Source: Thermoplasmata archaeon
Lineage (GTDB): Archaea; Thermoplasmatota; Thermoplasmata; Thermoplasmatales; Thermoplasmataceae
Length of the DNA stretch: 64,000 nt
Assembly: GCA_021846695.1 (NCBI GenBank)
Contig: JAJZWN010000001.1
Span: 1-64,000, forward strand
Direction: 5' to 3'
Below are positions 8,997 through 17,422 of the stretch, piece by piece. Position 1 is the first letter of the stretch, and each line of letters begins with the position of its first letter. The position numbers were made by a program, and so were the translations under genes. The notes beneath the pieces were generated by a model. It had not been told where the DNA came from and did no database searches. It worked only from the letters and a program-made list of their open reading frames with translations.

Positions 8997-9884
8997 TCAA
9001 TGAAAAATATTGAAGACCTGCAGTAGGTTCAGGACTATAACCAGAATAAAAACAAACGTAAGGTAAGGTGCAGTATATACAAACAGGCTGAACGATGTTT
9101 TACGATTGGGATTTTTTATGAATCTATATGAAAATACAACTATGGGGACTGAGAGTATGGCCACCGGGATGAGGTAAACTATACTGTATATCCGGATAAA
9201 GTATGGTGTCAGGGAAAACACTATCAAAAAGAGAGATGACATAGAAATTGCTATGGCAGTGGCACGATCAGAATGGACCACCGGAAACATAGGGACATTT
9301 GCTTTTTTATAATCATCCCTGTAACGGTAAGCAAGGCTCCACACGTGCACAGGTATCCAGAACATTACAAGAAGAAATAAAATCCATGGAAGCCATGAAA
9401 AAGCGGATGTTACGGTATACCAGCCTATCAGGACTGGAAATGCCCCTGAAAAGCCACCGTAAATTATGCTGTAGGGTGATACTTTCTTTAACATATAGCT
9501 GTAAATGAAAACATTGTCGAATATACCTGCAGACATGAATAATGCTGCAATAAACCGCCTTATAGCAAGTAAAATTATCACCGATAGAATTGCCAGGGAA
9601 TATCCAAAAATCAAGGCCTGTTTCTTGGATATCTGACCACTGGGAAGTGGGCGTTTTTTTGTCCTTTCCATTGTGGAATCCATGTCAAGGTCTATATAAT
9701 TTGTAAGTCCCTCTGCCCCCATGGAACCCAGAGTTACAGATATAACTGCAGCAAGTATCAATAATATAATCGTAAGAGAGAATTTGGTAACTGCCAGGAC
9801 AGCGCCCCCGAACCCGATGAATACCAGAAGCCACCAGACCCTGGGTTTAGAGTATTCAATATAAATCGCTAATTTACCCGGCAT
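8997..9884 (-). CDS. ctaB: Protoheme IX farnesyltransferase (heme O synthase), copy 1
   Basis: UbiA-superfamily membrane prenyltransferase making heme O from heme b for heme-copper oxidases. The first Asp-rich motif is YIDLDMDSTMERTKKRPLPSG near residues 63-83, and the second conserved region includes the Lys/Pro-rich loop KANVPMFPVVHSD. Nine or so membrane helices are predicted by eye over 295 residues. It is unlinked to oxidase genes and separated from csl4 by about 120 bases. A paralogue sits inside the oxidase operon at 55584-56450. One copy could serve a different oxidase or act with a heme A synthase encoded elsewhere. Confidence 0.87.
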   Translation of the reverse strand: MPGKLAIYIEYSKPRVWWLLVFIGFGGAVLAVTKFSLTIILLILAAVISVTLGSMGAEGLTNYIDLDMDSTMERTKKRPLPSGQISKKQALIFGYSLAILSVIILLAIRRFIAALFMSAGIFDNVFIYSYMLKKVSPYSIIYGGFSGAFPVLIGWYTVTSAFSWLPWILFLLVMFWIPVHVWSLAYRYRDDYKKANVPMFPVVHSDRATAIAISMSSLFLIVFSLTPYFIRIYSIVYLIPVAILSVPIVVFSYRFIKNPNRKTSFSLFVYTAPYLTFVFILVIVLNLLQVFNIFH

Positions 9885-10097
9885 AGAATCTACATCTTTA
9901 TAGTAATCTTAAATAAATATATTGGCGTTATTTTAATTTAAGGTCTATTTTCTATTAATTATTCCCATATTTGCAGGGCCATGCTATAGTATGTATTGTT
10001 TCATAGGCCGTAATTTTAAAGAATTGTCTGTTTCAATAAATCGGTTACAGATGAATTATACTGAAAGGTTTATATTATAGTATTTAATGGAAGCCTG

Positions 10098-10400
10098 ATG
10101 TCTGACCACACAAATATTAATAAAATCATAGAAAGAACTAGAAACAACACATTACGTGATATACCGGATGTGCTTGTACCGGTATGGCAGATAAAAATCA
10201 GGGAAAGGTTCGGAATCAATGTTGACAGGGAAATTGCCGAATATATTGTTCTGGCAGTTCATGAAAATGGCACCTGGAAGAGACAGAGGGCTGTAAGAAA
10301 AATAGAAAAAATCCTCATTGAAAGGGGAAACGAGGCACCTGTTGCAAAGAGAATGGCAATGAATATTCTGGAGATGGCAGTTGGAACCACACAGAAGTAA
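10098..10400 (+). CDS. Hypothetical protein upstream of a METTL5-type methyltransferase
   Basis: A 100-residue, basic, mostly helical soluble protein with no family I recognise. Notable segments are PDVLVPVWQIKIRERFGINV and the Arg/Lys-rich TWKRQRAVRKIEKILIERG, which could bind nucleic acid. The ATG is preceded by GGAAGCC. Its 3' end overlaps the next gene by 20 bases, so the two are probably translationally coupled. A role with the methyltransferase is possible. It has no cysteines, so it is not a Trm112-type zinc partner. Confidence 0.6.
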   Translation: MSDHTNINKIIERTRNNTLRDIPDVLVPVWQIKIRERFGINVDREIAEYIVLAVHENGTWKRQRAVRKIEKILIERGNEAPVAKRMAMNILEMAVGTTQK

Positions 10401-10998
10401 AGTAAATAAAAAGTCTATTGAACTTTTTTTATCACAGTTAGAGTTGCCGGAATTTTATAATATCAGTTTGGAACAGTATCCGACTGATGCAGGAACGGCT
10501 GCAACCATACTGATGGAAGCATATCTGGATGGTAACATAGATGGGAAAAATGTTATAGATCTCGGAACAGGCAGTGGCATTTTTGCAATAGGAGCAGGTT
10601 ACATTGGAGCCGCCACATGCACGGGTATTGACGTGGATGAGAAGATGATCCAACTGGCAGAACACAACTGTGGCAAATTGCAGTGCAAATGCACTTTCAT
10701 TAAAACAGGAGTATCCGCATTAACAGGCAGTTATGATACAGTGATAATGAATCCACCATTTGGATCTGTGATAAAGCATGATGATTTGCCGTTCATAAAA
10801 AAGGCAGTTGAGATAGGCACAAACATATACAGCATACATAACATATCAAGCTATGAATTCATAAGTGGGCTGTATTCAAAATATCTGAATATAATTAGAA
10901 AAACCAGAATATTCATAAGGGTACCAATGATATATCCTCATCATAAATACCGGTACAAAGAAATTGAATCCGTTCTAATATATGGAATAAAAAATTAA
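10381..10998 (+). CDS. METTL5-like N6-adenine RNA methyltransferase
   Basis: SAM-dependent methyltransferase of the archaeal/eukaryotic METTL5 type, which modifies rRNA. LEQYPTDA near residue 25 is the family signature, motif I is VIDLGTGSGIFAIGAG, the acidic motif II is TGIDVDEKM, and the catalytic motif is NPPFGS near residue 120. Start is TTG at 10381, since no in-frame ATG lies near and GGAG precedes it by eight bases. It overlaps the previous ORF. In eukaryotes the target is an 18S adenine; the archaeal target is inferred. Confidence 0.85.
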   Translation: MEPHRSKVNKKSIELFLSQLELPEFYNISLEQYPTDAGTAATILMEAYLDGNIDGKNVIDLGTGSGIFAIGAGYIGAATCTGIDVDEKMIQLAEHNCGKLQCKCTFIKTGVSALTGSYDTVIMNPPFGSVIKHDDLPFIKKAVEIGTNIYSIHNISSYEFISGLYSKYLNIIRKTRIFIRVPMIYPHHKYRYKEIESVLIYGIKN

Positions 10999-11013
10999 AA
11001 AAAATATTATATG

Positions 11014-11020
11014 TATTTAT
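11014..11020 (+). promoter_or_regulatory. Putative TATA box for tRNA-His
   Basis: TATTTAT lies 20-26 bases before the tRNA 5' end in an AT-rich stretch between the methyltransferase stop and the tRNA. The nearby TATTATATG at about 11004-11012 is an alternative. Confidence 0.35.
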
Positions 11021-11039
11021 GATACCTATAGGCTCTCAT

Positions 11040-11112
11040 GGCCGGGGTGGGGTAATGGACATCCTTGGGGACTGTGGATCCCCGGACCCGGGTTCGATTC
11101 CCGGTCCCGGCC
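11040..11112 (+). tRNA. tRNA-His (GTG)
   Basis: Cloverleaf read by eye. Acceptor GCCGGGG pairs with TCCCGGC (last pair G-T). The anticodon stem GGGGA/TCCCC encloses loop CTGTGGA, giving anticodon GTG, and the T arm is CCGGG-TTCGATT-CCCGG. A genomically encoded G lies at position -1 (base 11040) opposite discriminator C73, the identity pair of tRNA-His. CCA is not encoded and no intron is present. Confidence 0.95.
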
Positions 11113-11129
11113 CTTTAAATTCAAAACAA

Positions 11130-11431
11130 TTTTTCAAGTCAATCTACCAGAAAGAAAGCTACTGAATTTATGATGTGGATAAATTTCTGGCAATCAGGAG
11201 AGAATGCCTATACAGATTTATTCCATACAATGAAAAAAGATAAAGGCAGGATTTCCCAGATTCAAATCTAAGAATCAGTACCGTTCAATAACATACACAC
11301 AGTTCGGGGTTAAGGTACTGGATAATACACATGTATTCTTTTCAAAGATAGGAAAAATAAGGATGTCACATTCAAGCATTTATAGTTTTAAACTTAAAGG
11401 TATAAAGTATAATATATCAACGATGGTATGA
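11130..11431 (+). pseudogene. Decayed tnpB (IS200/IS605-type) remnant A
   Basis: Non-coding today, but translation gives two out-of-frame pieces of an RNA-guided nuclease ancestor TnpB. From 11140 one reads STRKKATEFMMWINFW and on through NAYTDLFHTMKKDK. After a one-base shift in the A-rich run near 11235, KAGFPRFKSKNQYRS and then VFFSKIGKIRM follow, ending in TGA at 11429. The GFPRFKSK and SKIGKIR blocks are typical of TnpB. Both catalytic carboxylates and the zinc finger are missing. The remnant begins within about 20 bases of the tRNA-His 3' end and shares its opening sequence with remnants B and C. Confidence 0.7.
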
Positions 11432-11440
11432 AATTCATAT

Positions 11441-11896
11441 TTATATTATGTTACCACCAGAGTAATGGAGTTCATAGAGTGTGTTTTCTCCCTCGTCTAT
11501 TTTTTCATATCCCATAAAGTAGAAAATATCACCTGAGAAATCATTATCGTAGAGATAAATACCATCTGAGTATGACTTAGGCCCTCTGAATGGCGCCTCC
11601 TTGGAAATAAGACACAGGCAATGCTTTAAAAACTTATAAATTTCATCTGTATCCACACTCTCGTCCGTAACGCCACCGGAATACACCATACCCCAGACAG
11701 GTACACCATTACTGTACACTGTTTCTATGCCATTGAACGATGACATTCCAAAGTATATGTCCCTGTATTCCATAATTCCCTCCCTGAAATTAAATTCCCG
11801 GGATCCAGGAATAGACGATTCCATGCCTTTACTGCCGGATGCATATGTGTGCTTCTTTGCACTAACTATGAAATCCAGAAGAGCCTCTGTATCCAT
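11441..11896 (-). CDS. DUF5680-domain protein
   Basis: A 151-residue soluble protein matching the DUF5680 pattern: LLDFIVSAKKHTYASG at the N-terminus, EYRDIYFGMSSFNGIETVY, PVWGMVYSGGV, a central helix, FRGPKSYSDGIYLY and the closing YELHYSGG. In other organisms the domain often follows a helix-turn-helix, but none is present here. The function is unknown. It is transcribed divergently from deoxyhypusine synthase. Confidence 0.7.
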   Translation of the reverse strand: MDTEALLDFIVSAKKHTYASGSKGMESSIPGSREFNFREGIMEYRDIYFGMSSFNGIETVYSNGVPVWGMVYSGGVTDESVDTDEIYKFLKHCLCLISKEAPFRGPKSYSDGIYLYDNDFSGDIFYFMGYEKIDEGENTLYELHYSGGNII

Positions 11897-11991
11897 AGGC
11901 GCGTATACATGTATGGAATTTCAACTTTTTGCAGGCAATATAAAATCCCTGTTAACCGATACATTGAATTATAAAAATAATATTATGTTGC

Positions 11992-12930
11992 ATGGAAATT
12001 AAAAGAGAAGAGTTACTAAAAAACCCTGTAAAAGATACAAAAATTGCAAAGGACACAACACTTGCAAATTTAATAGAAATGTTCGGGACCAGTGGGGGAT
12101 TTACATCTAAAAAAATTTATGAAGGGTACCAGATACTCAAGGAAGAGTTTAATTCCGATGAAACAACCTTTCTTTCATTCCCGGCTGATATTATATCTAC
12201 AGGAACCAGGGGCATAATTAACCAGCTAGTAAAAAATAAACTGGTTGATGTTATCATTACCACAAACGGGACGCTTGACCACGATATAGCCAGAACATAC
12301 ACAGATTACTATGCCGGAACATTTAATTTTGGCGATGAGAAATTAAAGGATATGAACATCAACAGGCTAGGGAATGTCTTTGTTCCGGATGAAAGCTATG
12401 GGATTATAATAGAAGACAAGCTTATGCCCATGATAGAGAGCCTCTACAATAAGAAAAAGGAATGGGCACCTGTGGATTTAATCCATGAAATTGGATTAAA
12501 GCTTAACAGTGAAAATTCAATTCTGTATAATGCTGCCAAAAACAATATACCGGTTTTTGTTCCCGGAATTACAGATGGGTCATTCGGATCACAGCTCTGG
12601 TCATTTTATGAAATGCACCATGATTTCCGTATAAATATTCTTGAGGATGAGCATAGATTATCAGATATAGTATTTGATGCAAAAAAGACAGGGGCTTTAA
12701 TGATCGGTGGCGGGATATCAAAGCATCACACCATCTGGTGGAATCAGTTCCGTGATGGATTGAATGAGGCTGTTTATGTCACAACTGCACAGGAATATGA
12801 TGGATCATTATCAGGTGCAAAACTTGAGGAGGCTATTACATGGAAAAAAGTCAGGAAGGACGCAAAATTTGTTAACATATACGGTGATGTAACCGCATTG
12901 CTACCACTACTTGTAGGCCCATTTCTGTAA
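11992..12930 (+). CDS. dys: Deoxyhypusine synthase
   Basis: NAD-dependent enzyme transferring the aminobutyl group of spermidine to K36 of aIF5A. Family motifs are visible: LSFPADIISTGTRGIINQLV, TTNGTLDHDIART, GGGISKHHTIWWNQF and, near residue 285, EEAITWKKVR, which carries the lysine that forms the enzyme-intermediate imine. The 312-residue length is normal. The gene is monocistronic. Six bases after its stop begins tnpB remnant B in the opposite orientation. Confidence 0.95.
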   Translation: MEIKREELLKNPVKDTKIAKDTTLANLIEMFGTSGGFTSKKIYEGYQILKEEFNSDETTFLSFPADIISTGTRGIINQLVKNKLVDVIITTNGTLDHDIARTYTDYYAGTFNFGDEKLKDMNINRLGNVFVPDESYGIIIEDKLMPMIESLYNKKKEWAPVDLIHEIGLKLNSENSILYNAAKNNIPVFVPGITDGSFGSQLWSFYEMHHDFRINILEDEHRLSDIVFDAKKTGALMIGGGISKHHTIWWNQFRDGLNEAVYVTTAQEYDGSLSGAKLEEAITWKKVRKDAKFVNIYGDVTALLPLLVGPFL

Positions 12931-12936
12931 GCTACC

Positions 12937-13190
12937 TCATGCTAAGGCAATGAGGCTTCCTGATTCATGGACTATACCTGCCTTAACATACGGACTTGTA
13001 TTTAGTCCTTGTAAGGTACGGGCATTAATCTCCACAGGCTTAAATTTCCTTAAATGCGCCGTAAGTACTTTATAAGAGTCGAAGCCTTAATTTAAGTGCT
13101 CCTGTTATTTCTCTTATAATACCATTGAACTATATTTCATAAATACGTCTATTCCAGAAATTCACTGGGTTTCTTTCTGGTAAATTGATA
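12937..13190 (-). pseudogene. Decayed tnpB remnant B (miniature, internal deletion)
   Basis: Reading leftward from about 13190, the sequence gives QFTRKKPSEF, then after stops and loss of the central domain GFDSYKVLTAHLRKFKPVE, NARTLQGLN, TSPYVKAGIVHESGSLIALA and TGA at 12937. The PVE...KAGIVHESGSL ending is the normal TnpB C-terminus. The whole 250 bases aligns end to end with remnant C at 34279. Its right end stops six bases from the deoxyhypusine synthase stop codon. There is no other gene in the 342 bases between dys and the MFS transporter. Confidence 0.7.
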
Positions 13191-13272
13191 TAATTATTCA
13201 ATCATAATAATTTAATTTAAGATATCCAATTAGTTTTAAAGGTTTAATGTATGCCCTATTTATTGAATATTT

Positions 13273-14601
13273 TTATGTCAGTGCCTTGTTGCGGGTTTCC
13301 GGTGCATATTTCAGAGTCAGTGCCAGCCCTATAAACTCGAAAACTGCAAAGTAAATTATAATAGTTTTTAAACCGTACAGTGAATCAATTATTGGAAATG
13401 AGAATACTGCAAGAATTGAGCCAAATCTTGAAATAGAGGTGGCGAATCCCATGGCAGTACCCCTTATACGTGTGGGGAATATTTCAACCGGATATGTGTA
13501 GGTAATCGGACTGGGCCCAACATTATGGAAAAAGTGGACAAACCCAAAGGCACTGAATGTCATTAGAAGGCCGACAACTGCATACTCATTAACAAAAAAG
13601 AATATAACAAGAACTATAAAAGAACCGAGAAATCCTATAATCAGCAATAGCCTTCTTCCGATACGATCTACGTAGTATATGGCAATAAGAAAACCTACAA
13701 CTACCGGAATTGACTCTGCCATCCCTGTAAATACAACATAAAGATCTGCGTAGTAGGATGTAATCTCTGTGGAGAATATTAAAGGAGAATATGTCCATAT
13801 ACCATAGCTAACTATATCATATGAAAACCAGGCCATGGAAATAAATATTATGTATTTACCGTATTTTCCATTGAATATATCTCTCAACCTTGTCTTTCCC
13901 GGGCTTATTTCCGGCAATGCAGCTACTCTGTACCCTGTGGACTTTTCAAAATTTATCCTTGCAGCATTTCCTGCCTCGTTTCCAAATTTATGCTGTACCC
14001 AGTAAGGGCTTTCTGGAATCTTTTTTCTGGAATACAGTACCAGTATAGGGAAGATTGCCCCAACCATGTACATATAGCGCCATGCATTCACGCCGGTGAA
14101 CAGTACTAGAGGCACAGCAATTCCCAGAAATATGAGAGAACCAATAGAGAATGAGAAGATATTGAAAAACATAAACCTACCACGTGACTTTGTAGGTGAA
14201 AATTCTGCCTGTATTGAGGAGCTGACAGGATAGTCTGCTCCTATACCGAAACCGACTATAAGTTCAAGAATGGAGAAATTTATGTAATTTGTTGCAAATC
14301 CGGTTAAAAAAATAAATATTGATACTATGAAAAGATCATAAATGTAAATAAATCGCCTGCCATAAATATCAGCAATATAGCCCGAAATAAAACTTCCTAT
14401 GAGGACACCACCTATGGATGATATTCCCATTATAGAAATTTCATAACTTTTCAGGGACATTACATTTATTAGATATAGCAATGCATATGAAAATACTGTA
14501 AGTGTATATCCATCCATCATTACTCCCATAGACGAGAGGAGTGTGATCTTTCTTAGGAATGGTGAGGAAGGTGCATCTGAAATGGTTTTATAGCTATTCA
14601 T
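13273..14601 (-). CDS. MFS transporter, metabolite:H+ symporter type
   Basis: Twelve-helix major facilitator of 442 residues. The loop 2-3 motif reads GYIADIYGRRFIY, the helix 4 region ELIVGFGIGADYPVSSSIQAEFSPTKSRGR is typical of the sugar/phosphate/aromatic-acid porters, and the second-half motif is VDRIGRRLLL with FPTRIRGTAMG. These are features of the metabolite:H+ symporter and sugar porter branches. The substrate is unknown. It is monocistronic, convergent with remnant B and divergent from the 5S gene. Confidence 0.85.
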   Translation of the reverse strand: MNSYKTISDAPSSPFLRKITLLSSMGVMMDGYTLTVFSYALLYLINVMSLKSYEISIMGISSIGGVLIGSFISGYIADIYGRRFIYIYDLFIVSIFIFLTGFATNYINFSILELIVGFGIGADYPVSSSIQAEFSPTKSRGRFMFFNIFSFSIGSLIFLGIAVPLVLFTGVNAWRYMYMVGAIFPILVLYSRKKIPESPYWVQHKFGNEAGNAARINFEKSTGYRVAALPEISPGKTRLRDIFNGKYGKYIIFISMAWFSYDIVSYGIWTYSPLIFSTEITSYYADLYVVFTGMAESIPVVVGFLIAIYYVDRIGRRLLLIIGFLGSFIVLVIFFFVNEYAVVGLLMTFSAFGFVHFFHNVGPSPITYTYPVEIFPTRIRGTAMGFATSISRFGSILAVFSFPIIDSLYGLKTIIIYFAVFEFIGLALTLKYAPETRNKALT

Positions 14602-14685
14602 CTGCTGGATAATTGCATATCAGTATATAAATTGTTAGTATCTACTTAATTATAAGTATCAGATAAAGTACATAGATTAAAAAGA

Positions 14686-14695
14686 TTTTTATATT
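14686..14695 (+). promoter_or_regulatory. TATA box of the 5S rRNA gene
   Basis: TTTTTATATT lies 19-28 bases before the inferred 5S 5' end, the normal archaeal TATA distance from the start site. Confidence 0.55.
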
Positions 14696-14713
14696 AGTTA
14701 GTAATTAAGAGTT

Positions 14714-14833
14714 GACGACGGTCATAACATCGGGGAAATACCAGGTCTCATTCCGAACCCGACGGTTAAGTCCGATGTGTTACATACTGTACTATCTTCC
14801 GCGAGGGGACGGGAACTATGTTTCGCTGTCGTT
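14714..14833 (+). rRNA. rrf: 5S ribosomal RNA
   Basis: About 120 bases matching the archaeal 5S pattern: ACGACGGTCATAACATCGGGG, the conserved ACCAGGTCTCATTCCGAACC and GACGGTTAAGTCC, and the 3' arm CGGGAACTATG. The terminal helix pairs ACGACGG with the 3' CTGTCGT. It has its own TATA box and is followed by a T run from 14832, which likely terminates transcription. No 16S or 23S sequence is near, so the gene is unlinked, as known for Thermoplasma relatives. The exact ends are uncertain by a base or two. Confidence 0.93.
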
Positions 14834-14901
14834 TTTTGATATTATTTGTTTTTCTTTGTAATTTAAAAGAAGGTTAATTAACAGGTTTTTTATGAAGGTT
14901 T

Positions 14902-16194
14902 ATGATAAATCCTTGGAGTTCATCACAGTATTTCGATTATGAAAAGTTGATCAGGGAATTTGGAATAGATAAACCGGATGACTATTTCGATTATTTTATG
15001 TTCCGTAGAAAACTTATATTCGGGCAGCGCGGGCTCGATTATATGGAATATGCAATAAAAAATGGCATGGAATTTAATGCTATGACAGGGTTGATGCCAT
15101 CGGGCCATATGCACCTTGGAAATAAGCTCACCATAGACCAGATCATATATTTTCAGTCCCTCGGGGCCGAAGTGTATATTGCAGTAGCTGACCTTGAATC
15201 ATATGCAACAAGAGGGATTAGTTTTGAAAAAGCACGTAAAATAGCTATCAATGAGTATATAGCCAATTATATATCCATGGGGTTGAAGCCATGCAAAATA
15301 TATTTCCAGTCAGAAAATTTTGATACGCAGAGTCTGGCTTTTATTCTTTCGAATGAAACAAATATGAATGAACTCAAGGCAATATATGGACTCAATGATT
15401 CGTCATCCATGCTGCATGTTAATTCACCTATAATACAGGCTGCTGATGTGCTTCATACACAGATTAGGCATATGGGAGGGCCGAAACCCACAATTGTACC
15501 TGTTGGAGTTGACCAGGACCCCCATATCAGACTGATGCGCGACCTGGCAAAAAGGATGAGGATTTACAGCATTAAACCGGACCATGGAAAAATATCAGTT
15601 TTCATTAAAGGCTCAGATAATCCAGAAGGATATATTAACAATGCCATGGAAGAACTTTCGGCAAACGGCTACGAATGCACCCCGAACTATGAATACAGGG
15701 CTATTTACATAAAAAATTCAACTGAAGAAGAAAAAATAAAAATCGATATGATTCTAGCTCACTTGGAAAGTGAGTTCAATGATTGCACATTCATCGAGCC
15801 CTCAGCCACATTCCAGAAACTGGAAACAGGCCTCAAGGGAGGCAAGATGTCATCCTCTGTTCCTGATTCGCTGATAAGCCTTAATGACCCTCCTGCCGAT
15901 GCAACCAGAAAGATTAAACATGCTGTAACCGGTGGAAGACAGACGGTTGAAGAGCAGAGAAAACTGGGAGGAAATCCAGATATATGCCCTGTATTTGAAC
16001 TCTACAAATACCATAGCAATGATGATAAATATGTCAGCAGGGTGTATGAGGAATGCACCGGTGGTGTAAGAATGTGCGGGGCATGCAAATCAGAGGCCGC
16101 CGAAAATATATCAAAATTTCTCCAAAATCTTGCTGAAAAGAAGGATGAATCACTGGGAAAAATGGATGATTACCTCATAAAGAGGTCATCCTGA
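14902..16194 (+). CDS. trpS: Tryptophanyl-tRNA synthetase
   Basis: Class I aminoacyl-tRNA synthetase charging tRNA-Trp. It has the archaeal/eukaryotic N-terminal extension (INPWSSSQYFDYEKLI), the HIGH-like PSGHMHLGN near residue 73, the substrate-binding VPVGVDQDPHIRL, and KMSSS near residue 315 (GGKMSSSVPDS). The C-terminal anticodon region contains a Cys pair in GGVRMCGACKSEA. The 430-residue length is typical. GAAGG precedes the ATG. Its 3' end overlaps mtnA convergently by 25 bases. Confidence 0.95.
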   Translation: MINPWSSSQYFDYEKLIREFGIDKPDDYFDYFMFRRKLIFGQRGLDYMEYAIKNGMEFNAMTGLMPSGHMHLGNKLTIDQIIYFQSLGAEVYIAVADLESYATRGISFEKARKIAINEYIANYISMGLKPCKIYFQSENFDTQSLAFILSNETNMNELKAIYGLNDSSSMLHVNSPIIQAADVLHTQIRHMGGPKPTIVPVGVDQDPHIRLMRDLAKRMRIYSIKPDHGKISVFIKGSDNPEGYINNAMEELSANGYECTPNYEYRAIYIKNSTEEEKIKIDMILAHLESEFNDCTFIEPSATFQKLETGLKGGKMSSSVPDSLISLNDPPADATRKIKHAVTGGRQTVEEQRKLGGNPDICPVFELYKYHSNDDKYVSRVYEECTGGVRMCGACKSEAAENISKFLQNLAEKKDESLGKMDDYLIKRSS

Positions 16195-17186
16195 ATAAGA
16201 TTGTACAATTTTTTAAGTTCTTCAGGCCGGAATATCCCATATTCGGTGATAAATGCCGTAACGTATTCATGGGGCGTTACATCAAATGCTGGATTTTTAG
16301 CATGTCCTTCCACAGGTCCTAGCCTTGAATTGTTAACCATGAGGACCTCATTTTCATCTCTCTCCTCTATGGGTATTCCATCTCCATTTTTCAGAGAGAA
16401 ATCAAACGTGCTTCCAGGAGCGGCAACGTAAAATGGTATATTATTTACCTTTGCAAGAACGGCTTTTTCGTATGTCCCTATCTTATTTGCAAAGTCCCCG
16501 TTGGCGGCTATCCTATCAGCACCAACAATAGCAAGGTCAATGTCCTTATGCTTCATAAAATGCCCTGCCGCATTATCGGCTATTATTGAATAATCTATTC
16601 CTTCCTGTTGAAGTTCCCATGCAGTGAGCTTTGCCCCCTGTAACCTCGGCCTTGTTTCATCCACATAAACAAATATTTTCTTTCCGGAATCGTGGGCAAT
16701 TCTCATGGGTGCCAGGGCTGTCCCCCAGTCAACAACTGCCAGTGCACCTGCATTGCAGTGCGTCAGTATCCTGTCATCGGATTTTATTAGGCTATTGCCG
16801 TATTCGCCGATCTTTCTGGACCTCTCAGTTATTTCCAGTGCATATCTTCTCGCCGCAGATTCCGAGAACTTATTTGCCTTCATATAATCTATTGCCTTGA
16901 ATAAATCGTATGCCGTGGGCCTTGAAGATGAAATAGTTTTGACAGATTTGTCCATATCTTCCTTATTTTTGAATGCCATTGCAAGCCCGTATGCAGCTGT
17001 AACCCCTATGGCAGGGGCACCGCGGACGACCATATTTTTTATCGCATAATAAATATCATCGCTATTTTTTGCGGTGTATATCTCAATAGATTCCGGAATT
17101 TTTCTCTGATCAATCAGTTTAACCTGATTATCCTCATACCAAACTGCGAGAATTGATCTTGATTCTCCATTTATGTTGACTTTCAT
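16170..17186 (-). CDS. mtnA: S-methyl-5-thioribose-1-phosphate isomerase (MtnA family)
   Basis: Aldose-ketose isomerase of the eIF2B-alpha-related superfamily, likely converting methylthioribose-1-phosphate to methylthioribulose-1-phosphate. Visible motifs are VVRGAPAIGVTAAYG, LTHCNAGALA with the catalytic Cys, DETRPRLQGAKLTAWEL, and VGADRIAANGDFANKIGTY with the catalytic Asp. The 338-residue length fits MtnA. Some archaeal homologues are ribose-1,5-bisphosphate isomerases. The RGAPAIG block and length favour MtnA, but this is not decisive. No other salvage gene adjoins it. Confidence 0.83.
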   Translation of the reverse strand: MKVNINGESRSILAVWYEDNQVKLIDQRKIPESIEIYTAKNSDDIYYAIKNMVVRGAPAIGVTAAYGLAMAFKNKEDMDKSVKTISSSRPTAYDLFKAIDYMKANKFSESAARRYALEITERSRKIGEYGNSLIKSDDRILTHCNAGALAVVDWGTALAPMRIAHDSGKKIFVYVDETRPRLQGAKLTAWELQQEGIDYSIIADNAAGHFMKHKDIDLAIVGADRIAANGDFANKIGTYEKAVLAKVNNIPFYVAAPGSTFDFSLKNGDGIPIEERDENEVLMVNNSRLGPVEGHAKNPAFDVTPHEYVTAFITEYGIFRPEELKKLYNLIQDDLFMR

Positions 17187-17335
17187 TATGGAATATAATT
17201 GGAAAAGATATTAAATTTTTCATGGGAATTGATAATGTAACTTTCAAAAAACTAAAACTTTAAAATACTATTTAGTAATATCATTACACAACAAAAGTTA
17301 TATCTTTCAAAGAAATATAGCTGACTACATATTAT

Positions 17336-17409
17336 GGGTCCGTAGCTCAGCTAGGTAGAGCGTCTGGCTTTTAACCAGGCGGTCAGGGGTTCAAACCCCC
17401 TCGGACCCG
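17336..17409 (+). tRNA. tRNA-Lys (TTT)
   Basis: Acceptor GGGTCCG pairs with CGGACCC, discriminator G. The D arm is AGCTCAGCTAGGTAGAGC. Anticodon stem TCTGG/CCAGG encloses CTTTTAA, giving anticodon TTT. The T arm is AGGGG-TTCAAAC-CCCCT. No CCA and no intron. The rpoH ATG begins only 13 bases downstream, so the tRNA is probably processed from the leader of the RNA polymerase operon or shares its promoter. Confidence 0.95.
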
Positions 17410-17422
17410 TTTAGGTGAAAAT

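Noticed and set aside
12931..13272. Riboswitch or structured RNA after dys
   Set aside because: The conserved sequence is explained by minus-strand translation into TnpB C-terminal motifs; the similarity to 34.3 kb is a tnpB remnant.
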